Positions 1-9,086 of a stretch of 64,000 nucleotides of DNA are shown one piece after another. Each line of letters begins with the position of its first letter. Within the stretch, counting starts at the first letter, position 1. Under the pieces are notes generated by a model that searched no databases, had not been told where the DNA came from, and was given only the letters and a program-made list of their open reading frames with translations. The stretch comes from Variovorax paradoxus (GTDB lineage Bacteria; Pseudomonadota; Gammaproteobacteria; Burkholderiales; Burkholderiaceae_C). The position numbers and the translations under genes are program-made. The stretch covers positions 1,131,001-1,195,000 of the forward strand of contig NZ_CP091716.1 in NCBI RefSeq assembly GCF_022009635.1, read 5' to 3'.

Positions 1-935
1 CCAACACCGCCGGCGAGCGCACCGCCATGCTGCAGCTGGGCCAGCTCCACACGCGGCTGATGCGCGCCGGCGAGGCCACCGACGCCTGGACCACGCTGGG
101 CATCGCGCGCGTGCTCGAGCGCCGCGTCGACAACCAGGTGCTGCTCGATCGCGCGATGCTGCCGCCGCTGCTCGACGTGGCGGGCCATGCGGTGATCCGC
201 GCCTGGCTCGACGAGCTGCTGGGCCTGCTGCGCCAGCGCGGCGAGGCGCTGGCCGGCCGCATGACGCAGGGCGGCACCGGCGGCGTGGCCGAGATCGCCG
301 ACTTCATGCTGCTGCAGGCCGTCAACCGCAACGAGGCGGTGTTCGCGCACCTGGCGAAGAGCGCAATGCTGCATCCGCGGAAGTTCTTCGAGCAGGCGCT
401 CGGGCTGGCCGGAGAGCTGGCGAGCTTTCGCGACTCGCGCCGCGTGGCGCGCTTCGGCCCCTACATCCACGACGACCTGGCGATGAGCTTCCGCCCGGTC
501 ATGGACGACCTGCGCCGCAGCCTGTCGATGGTGCTGGAGCAGTCGGCCATCCGCATCGACCTGCACGACCGCAAGCACGGCGTGCGAGTGGCGGTGGTCA
601 CCGACGTGGAGCTGCAGCGCAACGCCACCTTCGTGCTCGCGGTCAACGCGCACATGCCCAGCGAGGCGCTGCGCGCGCGCTTTCCGACGCAGGTCAAGAT
701 CGGCCCGGTCGAGCGCATCCGCGACCTGGTGAACCTCGCGCTGCCTGGCGTCACGCTCACGCCGATGCCGGTCGCGCCGCGCCAGATTCCGTTCCACGCG
801 GGCGCCAACTACTTCGAACTCGAAACACGCAACAGCGACCTGTGGCGGCAGCTCGAGCAGTCGGGCGGCATCGCGATGCACATCGCGGGCGACTTCCCCG
901 GCCTCGATCTCGCTTTCTGGGCAATACGCGCATGA
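1..935 (+). CDS. tssK: T6SS baseplate protein TssK, C-terminal part
   Basis: TssK is the trimeric adaptor that joins the T6SS baseplate to the TssJLM membrane complex in the cytoplasm. The reading frame is open from the first complete codon (base 3), so the true start lies before the window. About 310 residues are visible, against roughly 445 in complete TssK, so the N-terminal shell domain is mostly missing. The helical middle and C-terminal neck/head regions are present and look intact. Its stop overlaps the tssL start as ATGA, indicating translational coupling. The family assignment rests on sequence character and on the tssK-tssL-tssM order. Confidence 0.9.
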   Translation, partial: NTAGERTAMLQLGQLHTRLMRAGEATDAWTTLGIARVLERRVDNQVLLDRAMLPPLLDVAGHAVIRAWLDELLGLLRQRGEALAGRMTQGGTGGVAEIADFMLLQAVNRNEAVFAHLAKSAMLHPRKFFEQALGLAGELASFRDSRRVARFGPYIHDDLAMSFRPVMDDLRRSLSMVLEQSAIRIDLHDRKHGVRVAVVTDVELQRNATFVLAVNAHMPSEALRARFPTQVKIGPVERIRDLVNLALPGVTLTPMPVAPRQIPFHAGANYFELETRNSDLWRQLEQSGGIAMHIAGDFPGLDLAFWAIRA

Positions 936-2260
936 CCAATCCAGACCCCTTCGCGGCGTTCGAATCCGAGCGCACGGTCATCAAGCCCAAGCCGCGCACG
1001 CCCGGCGGCGCACCGAGCGCGCCGGCACCGGCGCCGTTCTTCGGCGGCGCGGACCCGACGCCCGCGGCCGAGGTCGGCGAGCTGGGGCTGCTCAATCCGC
1101 TGGTGTCGGCCGCCGGCAAGCTGCTGGTGCTGATCGGCAAACTGCGCAACCTCGCACAGCCGCCCAGCGTGCCGGCGCTGCGCGCTTCCACCGCCGACGC
1201 GGTGAACCAGTTCGACGCCAATGCGCGCCGCGCCGGCGTGAGCAACGAGTCGGTGCTGGCGGCGCGCTACGTGCTGTGCACAGCGCTCGACGAGGCCGTG
1301 GCCAACACGCCCTGGGGCGTGCAGGCCGGCTGGAACAAGCAGAGCCTGCTGGTGCAGTTCCACAACGAGACCTGGGGCGGCGAGAAGGTGTTCCAGCTGC
1401 TGGCCAAGCTCGCGCAGGACGTGCCCACGCACCGCCAGCTGCTGGAGCTGATCTACAGCGTGCTCGCGCTCGGCTTCGAGGGCCGCTACCGCGTGGTCGA
1501 CAACGGCCGCGCGCAGCTCGACTCGGTGCGCCAGCGCCTGGCCGACCTGATCGCGAAAGACCGCCCGCCGGTCGAGCCCGAGCTTTCGCCGCACTGGCGC
1601 GGGCAGGGCGCGGGCACGGTGCGGCTGCGCGAGTCGCTGCCGCTGTGGGTGTTCGCGGCGGGCTTCGCGCTGCTGCTGGCGCTGGCATGGTTCGCGCTGC
1701 GGCTCACGCTCAACTACCGTTCCGACACCACCTATGCCGCGGTGTCCAGCCTGCGCGCGCCCAACATCCAGATCGCGCCGCCGGCCTTGCCCGCGAAGAC
1801 GCCACGCCTGGCGCGCTTCCTGGAGCCCGAGATCAAGCAGGGCCTGGTCACGGTGACCGACGAGGCCGACCGCAGCGTGGTGCGGCTGCGCGGCGACTCC
1901 TTCTTCGGCTCCGGCAGCGCCGAGCCGATGGCGCAGTCGCTGCCGGTGCTGCGCCGCATCGGCCAGGCGCTGGCCGAGGTGAAGGGCGAGGTGCTGATCA
2001 CCGGCCACTCCGACAACCAGCCGATCCGCTCGCTGCGCTATCCGTCCAACTGGCACCTGTCGGCCGCGCGTGCCGACGCGGTGAAGGGCGCGCTTTCCAC
2101 GCTGGTCGACCCCGCGCGCATGCGCTCGGACGGCAAGGCCGACGCCGAGCCCGTGGCCGCCAACGACACGCCGGCCAACCGCGCGCGCAACCGGCGCGTC
2201 GACATCGTGCTGCTGACCGAGCCCGAACGCGTGGCCGCCAACGCCGGAGCGGCGAAATGA
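932..2260 (+). CDS. tssL: T6SS membrane protein TssL (DotU) with OmpA-like domain
   Basis: TssL is the inner-membrane partner of TssM and anchors the secretion apparatus. The 442 aa product has a cytoplasmic DotU domain at about residues 50-210, one transmembrane helix near 236-258, and a periplasmic OmpA/MotB peptidoglycan-binding domain at about 330-435. The latter shows a GHSDNQPI segment and the basic NRARNRRVDI end typical of peptidoglycan binding. The ATG at 932 was chosen because it overlaps the tssK stop (ATGA); an open frame extends further upstream but lies inside tssK. The fused OmpA domain means no separate TagL is needed. A second DotU protein without OmpA is encoded at 47,286-48,629. 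Confidence 0.93.
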   Translation: MTNPDPFAAFESERTVIKPKPRTPGGAPSAPAPAPFFGGADPTPAAEVGELGLLNPLVSAAGKLLVLIGKLRNLAQPPSVPALRASTADAVNQFDANARRAGVSNESVLAARYVLCTALDEAVANTPWGVQAGWNKQSLLVQFHNETWGGEKVFQLLAKLAQDVPTHRQLLELIYSVLALGFEGRYRVVDNGRAQLDSVRQRLADLIAKDRPPVEPELSPHWRGQGAGTVRLRESLPLWVFAAGFALLLALAWFALRLTLNYRSDTTYAAVSSLRAPNIQIAPPALPAKTPRLARFLEPEIKQGLVTVTDEADRSVVRLRGDSFFGSGSAEPMAQSLPVLRRIGQALAEVKGEVLITGHSDNQPIRSLRYPSNWHLSAARADAVKGALSTLVDPARMRSDGKADAEPVAANDTPANRARNRRVDIVLLTEPERVAANAGAAK

Positions 2261-5200
2261 TCAAGAAAATCTTCGGCTTCCTGTTCAGCCCGCTGCTGCT
2301 CACGCTGCTGGCGCTCATCGTCGTCGCGCTGCTGGTCTGGTGGATCGGCCCGCTGGTGAAGATCGGCGCTCTCGCGCCGCTGGAGAGCGAACTCACCCGG
2401 GCCATCGTCATCGGCGTGATCGTGCTGGCCGTGCTGCTGCGCGCGCTGTACCGCCGCTGGCGCGCGCGCCGCGCGAGCCGCCACCTGACGGACGGCCTCA
2501 TGAAGGCGCCCGCCGCGCGCGCCGACGCGCCTGTCGACGGCGAACAGAAAATCCTCGACACCCGCTTCAGCGAAGCCGTCGCCACGCTCAAGCAGATGCG
2601 GCTGCACGCCGCGGGCAAGAAGCCGGGCTGGCGCGACTGGCTCTCCATCTCGGGCGGCAGCTATCTGTACGACCTGCCGTGGTACGTGTTCATCGGCGCG
2701 CCGGGCGCGGGCAAGACCACCGCGCTGGTGAACTCGGGCCTGAGCTTTCCGCTGGCCGAGAAGTTCGGCCCCGGCGCCATCCGCGGCGTGGGCGGCACGC
2801 GCAACTGCGACTGGTGGTTCACAGACGAGGCGGTGCTCATCGACACCGCCGGGCGCTACACCACGCAGGACAGCCACCAGTCGGAAGACAAGAGCGCATG
2901 GGAAGGCTTCCTGGGCCTGCTGAAGAAGGCGCGCCCGCGCCGGCCGCTGAACGGCGTGTTCCTGACCGTGAGCGTGGCCGACCTGCTGAGCCAGGGGCCG
3001 GAGGCGCGCAGCCAGCTCGCTGCGTCGATCCGCGCGCGGCTGCTGGAGCTCGACAGCAAGCTCACCACGCGGCTGCCGGTGTACGTGCTCGTCACCAAGA
3101 GCGACCTGCTCTACGGCTTCACCGACTACTTCGACGACCTGGGCAAGGAGCAGCGCGCGCAGGTCTTCGGCTTCACGCTGCCGGCGGAAGAGAACCTGCA
3201 GGTCGAGGAGAAGGGGCTTTCCACCGCCTTCAACCGCGAATTCGCGCTGCTGCACAACCGCGTGAACGACGGCCTCATCGCGCGCATGCAGCGCGAGACC
3301 GACGGCACGCGCCGCGCGGCGATCTTCGGTTTTCCGGCGCAGTTCGGCTCCATCGGATCGCTGCTGTCCGACCTGCTGGAGCAGGTGTTCACCGGCTCCC
3401 GTTTTGCACAGCCGCCGTGGGTGCGCGGCGTGTACTTCACCAGCGGCACGCAGGAGGGCAGCCCGATCGACCGCGTGATGGGCAGCCTGGCGCGCAGCTT
3501 CGGCATCGAGCGCGCGATGCTCGCGCCGCAGAAGAGCAGCGGGCGCAGCTACTTCCTCACATCGCTGCTGCGCGAGGTGGTGTTCCCCGAGCAGCGCCTG
3601 GCCGGCGCCGACGTGAAGCTGGAGCGCCGCCGCCACACGCTGCGCGTGATCGGCGTGACGGCGATGACGCTCGTCACCGTCGGCCTGCTCGCTGCGTGGG
3701 GCTACAGCACGCTGCAGAACATGAACTACCTGAAGTCGGTCGAGGCCCGCGTGGAGCCCGCCCGGCAGAACCTGGCGGCGCTGCCCGCGCGGGTGCAGAA
3801 CCTGGTGGAAGTCGCGCCCGTGCTTCAGGGCCTGCGCGACATCTGGAAGACGCCCGAGAACCGCGCGGGCGACGAGCCGCTGTCGATGACGCTGGGCCTC
3901 TACCAGGGCGACAAGCTCGACGCCGCCGCCATGCTCACGCACCAGCGCGCGCTCAACGACGCCTTCCTGCCGCAGATCGCCAAGCGCATCGAGGACCAGC
4001 TGCGCACCGCGCAGAAGGACAACCTCGAGTACACCTACGAGGCGCTCAAGAGCTACCTGATGCTCTACCAGCCCGAGCACTTCGACGCCGAGGCGCTGAA
4101 GGCCTGGATCACGCTCGACTGGTCGCGCAACCTCGACCGGGGCATTCCCGAAGACCAGCGCAAGCAGCTCGAAGACCAGCTCGACGTGCTCATCGCGCAA
4201 GGGCCGCCGCGCTCGCCGCTGAAGATGGACGAGAACCTGGTGCGCAGCGTGCGCGCCGTGCTCGCGAGCTACCCGCTGGAGCAGCGCGTGTTCAGCCGCC
4301 TCAAGCGCCAGCGCGCCACCAAGGACATCCCGGCCTTCAGCGTGGCGGCGGCCACCGGCCCCTCGGGTCCGCTGGTGTTCGAGCGCATCAGCGGCAAGCC
4401 GCTGACCGAGGGCGTGCCGGGCATGTTCACCTACGACGGCTATCACAAGCGCTTCCAGAACGAAGTGACGGTGCTCACCGGCCTGCTCGCCAACGAAGAC
4501 CCGTGGGTGCTGGGGCAGGACCGCAACACCGCCGACCGCCTGCGCGACGTGGCCGCGCTCGGCGCGCTGACCGACCGCGTGCGCCGCCTCTACCTCGAGG
4601 AATACGTCAAGCAATGGGAAGCGCTGCTCTCCGACGTGCGCCTGATCCGCGCCAACGGGCTGGACAAGAACATCGAGACCGCGCGCATCCTCTCGGGCGT
4701 GGGCTCGCCGCTTTCCAACTTCCTGCGCGCCGTGGTCAAGGAAACCACGCTGATCCCGCAGGGCGACGCCGGCAAGGACGTGGTGAGCAAGGCCACTGAA
4801 ACCGTGCGCAACACGCGCAAGGGCCTGGAGGACCTGTTCGGCGGCGACCCCGGCAGGCAGGTGCCAGCGGGCAAGCGCATCGAGAGCATCGTGGACGACC
4901 GCTTCGAGCCGCTGCGCCGCCTCGTCACCGCCGGCGGGCCCAACCAGCCCGCGCCCATCGACGATGCGCTCAAGCTCTTCAACGAGGTGTACGTGTACCT
5001 CACGGCCGTCGACACGGCGGTGAAGGGCCGCACCTCGCCGCCGCCCGGCGACGTGGCAGGCAAGCTCAAGTCCGACGCCGGCCGGCTGCCGGAGCCGGTG
5101 CGCTCGATGGTCGAGAACCTGAGCCAGTCCGGCGCCGCGCAGGCGCAGACGGCCGAGCGCGGCAACCTGAGCCAGGACCTGCGCCCCGTGGCCGAGTTCT

Positions 5201-5859
5201 GCGCGCGCGCCATCGCGGGCCGCTATCCGTTCGTGGGCAACAGCAAGCGCGACGTGCTGCCCGAAGACTTCGGCCAGATGTTCGGCCCCGGCGGCCTGAT
5301 GGACGACTTCTTCCAGAAGCGCCTGGCCGCACTCGTCGACACCAGCACCCGGCCCTGGCGCTACAAGCCCGTGGCCGAGCGCGGCGCGATCACCACGCAG
5401 GCGCTCGCGCAGTTCGAGCGCGCGGCGCGCATCAAGGACATCTTCTTCCGCGGCGGCGGCAGGGGCCCGTCGATGCGGCTGGACTTCAAGCCGGTGGAGA
5501 TGGACGCGGGCATCACCCAGTTCATCCTCGACGTCGACGGCCAGCTCGTGAAATACGCGCACGGCCCGGTGGTGCCAATGGCGGTGCAGTGGCCGGGGCC
5601 CAAGGGCAGCAACCAGGTGCGCATCCAGGTGAGCCCGCCTTCGACCACGGGCAGTTCGGGCGAAGCCGTCGATGGGCCGTGGGCCTTGTTCCGAGCGCTC
5701 GACGACGGACAGCTCGAAGCGGGCGATGCGCCGGAGAAGTTCTTCATCACCTTCCAGATCGGCGCGCGCAAGACGCGGTTCGAGGTGACGACCAACAGCG
5801 TGCAGCACCCGATCCGCTTGCGCGAACTGCGCGAGTTCTCTTGTCCGGAGGGGTTGTGA
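2257..5859 (+). CDS. tssM: T6SS inner-membrane ATPase-like protein TssM (IcmF)
   Basis: TssM forms the trans-periplasmic channel of the membrane complex with TssL and TssJ. The 1200 aa product is full length for the family. Two N-terminal membrane segments lie at about residues 5-30 and 45-63. The cytoplasmic NTPase-like domain carries an intact Walker A motif (GAPGAGKT, residues 147-154) and a CDWWFTDEAV segment followed by IDTAGRY. A third membrane helix near 465-485 leads into the large periplasmic domain, and the C-terminal IcmF domain is complete. The ATG overlaps the tssL stop by 4 nt. Its intact P-loop contrasts with the degenerate one in the second TssM-like protein at 46,177-47,289. 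Confidence 0.95.
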   Translation: MIKKIFGFLFSPLLLTLLALIVVALLVWWIGPLVKIGALAPLESELTRAIVIGVIVLAVLLRALYRRWRARRASRHLTDGLMKAPAARADAPVDGEQKILDTRFSEAVATLKQMRLHAAGKKPGWRDWLSISGGSYLYDLPWYVFIGAPGAGKTTALVNSGLSFPLAEKFGPGAIRGVGGTRNCDWWFTDEAVLIDTAGRYTTQDSHQSEDKSAWEGFLGLLKKARPRRPLNGVFLTVSVADLLSQGPEARSQLAASIRARLLELDSKLTTRLPVYVLVTKSDLLYGFTDYFDDLGKEQRAQVFGFTLPAEENLQVEEKGLSTAFNREFALLHNRVNDGLIARMQRETDGTRRAAIFGFPAQFGSIGSLLSDLLEQVFTGSRFAQPPWVRGVYFTSGTQEGSPIDRVMGSLARSFGIERAMLAPQKSSGRSYFLTSLLREVVFPEQRLAGADVKLERRRHTLRVIGVTAMTLVTVGLLAAWGYSTLQNMNYLKSVEARVEPARQNLAALPARVQNLVEVAPVLQGLRDIWKTPENRAGDEPLSMTLGLYQGDKLDAAAMLTHQRALNDAFLPQIAKRIEDQLRTAQKDNLEYTYEALKSYLMLYQPEHFDAEALKAWITLDWSRNLDRGIPEDQRKQLEDQLDVLIAQGPPRSPLKMDENLVRSVRAVLASYPLEQRVFSRLKRQRATKDIPAFSVAAATGPSGPLVFERISGKPLTEGVPGMFTYDGYHKRFQNEVTVLTGLLANEDPWVLGQDRNTADRLRDVAALGALTDRVRRLYLEEYVKQWEALLSDVRLIRANGLDKNIETARILSGVGSPLSNFLRAVVKETTLIPQGDAGKDVVSKATETVRNTRKGLEDLFGGDPGRQVPAGKRIESIVDDRFEPLRRLVTAGGPNQPAPIDDALKLFNEVYVYLTAVDTAVKGRTSPPPGDVAGKLKSDAGRLPEPVRSMVENLSQSGAAQAQTAERGNLSQDLRPVAEFCARAIAGRYPFVGNSKRDVLPEDFGQMFGPGGLMDDFFQKRLAALVDTSTRPWRYKPVAERGAITTQALAQFERAARIKDIFFRGGGRGPSMRLDFKPVEMDAGITQFILDVDGQLVKYAHGPVVPMAVQWPGPKGSNQVRIQVSPPSTTGSSGEAVDGPWALFRALDDGQLEAGDAPEKFFITFQIGARKTRFEVTTNSVQHPIRLRELREFSCPEGL

Positions 5860-6494
5860 GCGCGGCGTTCTTTCCCCTCCTTGCCTCGGCGGCGCTGCCG
5901 GGGTGGTTCGGCAAGTTGCCGGGGATGGGGGACTTCGCGCATCGGCGCTTGCCCGAGGCGTTTCGCTCTGTTTGGGACCAGTGGCTGCAGCGCGGGTTGG
6001 CGCGCTTGAAGGACCGGCATGCCGACTGGATCGAGCGGTATCTGGAGGCGCCGATCTGGTGCTTTGCGCTCGGGCCTCGGGTTGTCGGCGAGCGTGGATG
6101 GATCGGGGTGCTGATGCCTTCGGTGGATGGTGTGGGGCGGTACTTTCCTTTCACGCTGGCCGTGGAGCTGGATGGGGACCATCGGACGGAGCTTCGGGGG
6201 GAGGCGCTGGCTGCCGCGCTGGAGTGGTGGGCGTTGGCTGTGCGGGCTGCGTTGGAAGGGCTTGAGGGGGATCTGGATGCGGTGCGGTTCGATGCCGTGC
6301 TGCAGAGGCTCTTTCCTGCTGGCGGCGAGGCTGGACGCGAGCTGCTTGTGGAGGTGCTCGAGCTGCCTGTGGCGGGGGCTTCTCTTTGGCTTGGCGATCC
6401 TGCTGATGAGGCTGGGGTCCGGATGGTTGGTGAGGGCCTGCCTTTGGATGAGAAGTTCGATGTGCTTTTCCTCGGCTTTGCGGGGGAGGAGTGA
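5856..6494 (+). CDS. tagF: T6SS-associated protein TagF
   Basis: TagF proteins (DUF2094) are post-translational repressors of T6SS assembly; in Pseudomonas TagF acts through the FHA protein Fha. The 212 aa product starts with the family signature near its N-terminus (PGWFGKLPGMGDF), followed by the conserved FRSVWDQWLQ region. The best start is GTG at 5856, overlapping the tssM stop by 4 nt. From about 5860 to 6490 the DNA is visibly less GC-biased at third positions than tssM (many GGG, TTG and TGT codons), suggesting relaxed codon selection. No PppA phosphatase domain is fused; PP2C is a separate gene at 40,002. Confidence 0.88.
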   Translation: MSAAFFPLLASAALPGWFGKLPGMGDFAHRRLPEAFRSVWDQWLQRGLARLKDRHADWIERYLEAPIWCFALGPRVVGERGWIGVLMPSVDGVGRYFPFTLAVELDGDHRTELRGEALAAALEWWALAVRAALEGLEGDLDAVRFDAVLQRLFPAGGEAGRELLVEVLELPVAGASLWLGDPADEAGVRMVGEGLPLDEKFDVLFLGFAGEE

Positions 6495-6520
6495 GATGAC
6501 GGCCTCTTCTTGTCTTGCTT

Positions 6521-7067
6521 CCCGGGGCCGGGTCTCGGCCCGGCGGCCGACCTACTTTTCTTTGCTTCGCCAAAGAAACGTAGGCAAAAGAAAGGCGACC
6601 CTGCTGTCTGCGTCCCTTCGCTGCGCTACGGGCAACCTGCGGTGCTCACGTTTCGCGGGGTCTCGCAGAACTCGCTTCGCTCAAACAGCTGCGAGCCCTG
6701 ATCCGCGAAACGCTCCGCTCCTCGGCGCAGCCAGAAGGGATTGGAAACCGAACGTGCCATCGCTTCGCTCGGCGCGAACGGCACAACCGCGCAGCGGCTG
6801 TGCCGCGTGGGGGCCAAGCGCAGCGATGGCCCGTGTTGTCTCCACCCCCCTCTGGCTGCGCCGAGGAGCACAGCGTTTCGCGGATCAGGGCTCGCCCTTG
6901 TCTGAGCGAAGCGAGTTTGGGCGAGACCCCGCGAAACGCGAGCACCGCAGGTTGCCCCGTAGCGCAGCGAAGGGGTCGCAGACAGTGGGGTCGCCTTTCT
7001 TTTGCCTACGTTTCTTTGGCGAAGCAAAGAAAAGTAGGTCGCCCGCCGGGGCGAGACCCGGCCCCGG
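6521..7067. repeat. Large imperfect inverted repeat between tagF and the kinase gene
   Basis: This gene-free stretch reads as a near-mirror inverted repeat. The left arm begins with CCGGGGCCGGGTCTCG and CCTACTTTTCTTTGCTTCGCC; the right arm contains the complements, ending at GACCCGGCCCCGG. Similarity continues inward for roughly 200 nt per arm (CGCTGCGCTACGGGC, GATCCGCGAAACGCT, CTCGGCGCAGCCAGA) around a short centre near 6,770-6,840. Short open frames on both strands are by-products of the symmetry. There is no transposase and no target-site duplication could be recognised. From memory, repeats with the CTTTTCTTTGC...CAAAGAAACGTAGG core are common between genes in Variovorax and relatives. 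It could fold into a very large hairpin in RNA. Confidence 0.8.
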
Positions 7068-7097
7068 AAAGAAAACCCTCGACAAAGGAGCCAGTCA

Positions 7098-9026
7098 ATG
7101 ACCGACTCCAACGACGACCGCACCCGCGTAGTCCCCAAGCCAGGCCAGCCGCCAACAACAACCGGCGACATGGCCGCCACAGTCATCACCGCAGGCGCAA
7201 CCCCGGTCACCAGCCCCGCCACGGGGAGCACCGACGCCGGCCTGCTCCCCGTAGGCAGCCGCCTGGCAGAGTTCGAAATCACCCGAGTCATAGGCCAAGG
7301 CGGCTTCGGCGTCGTCTACGAAGCCTGGGACCACACCCTCGAACGCGTGGTGGCGATCAAGGAATACCTCCCCACCTCGCTCTCCACCAGACAGCAGGAC
7401 GGCACCGTCGTCCCCCTGTCCGAACGGCACAGGGAAACCTTCGACCTCGGCATGCGCAGCTTCATCAACGAAGCCCGCCTGCTCGCGCAGTTCGACCATC
7501 CGTCGCTGCTCAAGGTCTACCGCTTCTGGCAGGAAAAGGGCACCACCTACATGGTCATGCCCTTCTACAAGGGCGACACGCTCAGGGAAGCGCTGGTGGC
7601 CATTCCCGCCGGGGTCGACGAGGCATGGCTGATCCGCATCATGGACGGCGTCACCCAGGCGCTGGCGGTGATGCACAACGCCAATTGCTATCACCGCGAC
7701 ATCGCGCCCGACAACATCATCCTGCTCGAAGGCTCCGGCCGGCCGGTGGTGCTCGACTTCGGCGCCGCGCGCCGCGTGATCACCGACAAGACGCAGGCGA
7801 TCACCGTCATCCTCAAGCCGGGCTACGCACCCATCGAGCAGTACGCGGAGATGCCCGACATGTCGCAGGGCGCCTGGACCGACGTCTATGCGCTCGCGGC
7901 GGTGATGCACGTGGCGGTGTGCGGACGGGCGCCGCCGCCATCGGTGGCGCGGCTGCTGTCCGACAGCTACGTGCCGCTGGCGGGCAACGACATCCTGCGC
8001 CAGCGCTACAGCCCGCGGCTGCTGGAGGCCATCGACGCGGGCCTGGGCGTGCGGCCCGAGCAGCGGCCGCAGTCGATGGCGGAACTGCGCGCGGCGCTCG
8101 ATCTCGACGCGGGAGGGCACACCATCGCGCCCGTGCCGCGCACGCAGCCGCCGCGCGTTCAGCAAGGTGGTGGCAATGGCGCGGATGCGGCGACTGTCAT
8201 CGTCGGCAGCGCGAAGTCCACCGGCAAGACGACGGGCAATGCGAAGGCGCCGGCATCTCCTGCGCCTGCGGCTGCGTCTGGCGGCGGCAAGACCGTCGTC
8301 GCCATCGCCTCGGTGGTCGCCCTCGCGGCCGTGGCTGGCGGCGGCTGGTGGTTCCTGCAGGGCCGCACGGGCGGCACGCAAGCCGACATGAACAACAACA
8401 ACGAAAAGCAGCAGGTCGCCGTCGCCCCGACACCCGCGCCGCTTCCCGACACCAAGGTCGCCGAGGCTCCGCCGCCCCCCGCGCCACCACCGCCGCCGCC
8501 CCCGCCGGCTCCGCGCACGCCGCTCGATTCGCTGCAGTCGCTCGCCGCCGGCGCGGCGCCGGGCTTCGACGTGACCGCCACGCCGAAGAAGGCCGAGGTC
8601 ACCGTCGGCAAGGACCGTCTCGCGTTCGAGGTTCGCAGCAAGCGCGAAGGCTTCGTCTACGTGTTCCTGCTGTCCAGCGGCGGCGAGATGTTCCTGCTGT
8701 TCCCGAACCTGCTCGACAAGTACAACAAGATCACCGCCGGCGGTTCGCTCTCGCTGCCTCGCGCCTCCTGGCCGATGGACGCGGGCGGGCCGCCCGGCAC
8801 CGACCAGTTCGCGGTGCTCGTGAGCGAGCACGAGCGCGACTTCAGCGCCGCCGGCGTGCAGAACGACGGCGTGTTTCCCGTGTTCCCGCTGCCCGTGCTG
8901 GCCGCCCTCGAGGCCACGCGCGGCAGCGGTCCTTCGCCGCTGTTGGGCAAGCCGGTGTGCGCGCCCGCCGGTGCGCCGTGCAACGACGTCTATGGCGTCG
9001 CGAATTTCAAAATCGTCGAGAAGTAA
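7098..9026 (+). CDS. Membrane Ser/Thr protein kinase with DUF4384-like tail (PpkA-like)
   Basis: This is a Hanks-type kinase of the kind that switches on T6SS assembly by phosphorylating the FHA protein. The 642 aa product has the glycine loop at 66-71 (GQGGFG), catalytic Lys88, HRD at 199-201 (D201 catalytic) and a DFGAAR magnesium loop. A linker leads to one membrane helix near 397-420, a proline-rich stretch at about 455-475 and a periplasmic C-terminal domain at about 480-642 resembling DUF4384. The start is supported by AAAGGAG at 7084-7090. It has its own leader region downstream of the large inverted repeat. The matching phosphatase and FHA protein lie 31-33 kb away in the same island. 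Confidence 0.88.
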   Translation: MTDSNDDRTRVVPKPGQPPTTTGDMAATVITAGATPVTSPATGSTDAGLLPVGSRLAEFEITRVIGQGGFGVVYEAWDHTLERVVAIKEYLPTSLSTRQQDGTVVPLSERHRETFDLGMRSFINEARLLAQFDHPSLLKVYRFWQEKGTTYMVMPFYKGDTLREALVAIPAGVDEAWLIRIMDGVTQALAVMHNANCYHRDIAPDNIILLEGSGRPVVLDFGAARRVITDKTQAITVILKPGYAPIEQYAEMPDMSQGAWTDVYALAAVMHVAVCGRAPPPSVARLLSDSYVPLAGNDILRQRYSPRLLEAIDAGLGVRPEQRPQSMAELRAALDLDAGGHTIAPVPRTQPPRVQQGGGNGADAATVIVGSAKSTGKTTGNAKAPASPAPAAASGGGKTVVAIASVVALAAVAGGGWWFLQGRTGGTQADMNNNNEKQQVAVAPTPAPLPDTKVAEAPPPPAPPPPPPPPAPRTPLDSLQSLAAGAAPGFDVTATPKKAEVTVGKDRLAFEVRSKREGFVYVFLLSSGGEMFLLFPNLLDKYNKITAGGSLSLPRASWPMDAGGPPGTDQFAVLVSEHERDFSAAGVQNDGVFPVFPLPVLAALEATRGSGPSPLLGKPVCAPAGAPCNDVYGVANFKIVEK

Positions 9027-9086
9027 TCGTCTGTGGAGCGCCGGCCCTCCGCGCGAGGGCGCCCCTTTCCGGACCAGGAGACCTTC

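Noticed and set aside
2038..5808. A 1256-codon open frame on the - strand opposite tssM
   Set aside because: It is a mirror of the strong GC third-position bias of tssM. Its protein is rich in Arg, His, Ala and Leu with no domain, and tssM is fully supported.
6521..7067. An insertion sequence
   Set aside because: The long inverted repeat has no transposase-like frame, and the small frames arise from symmetry.
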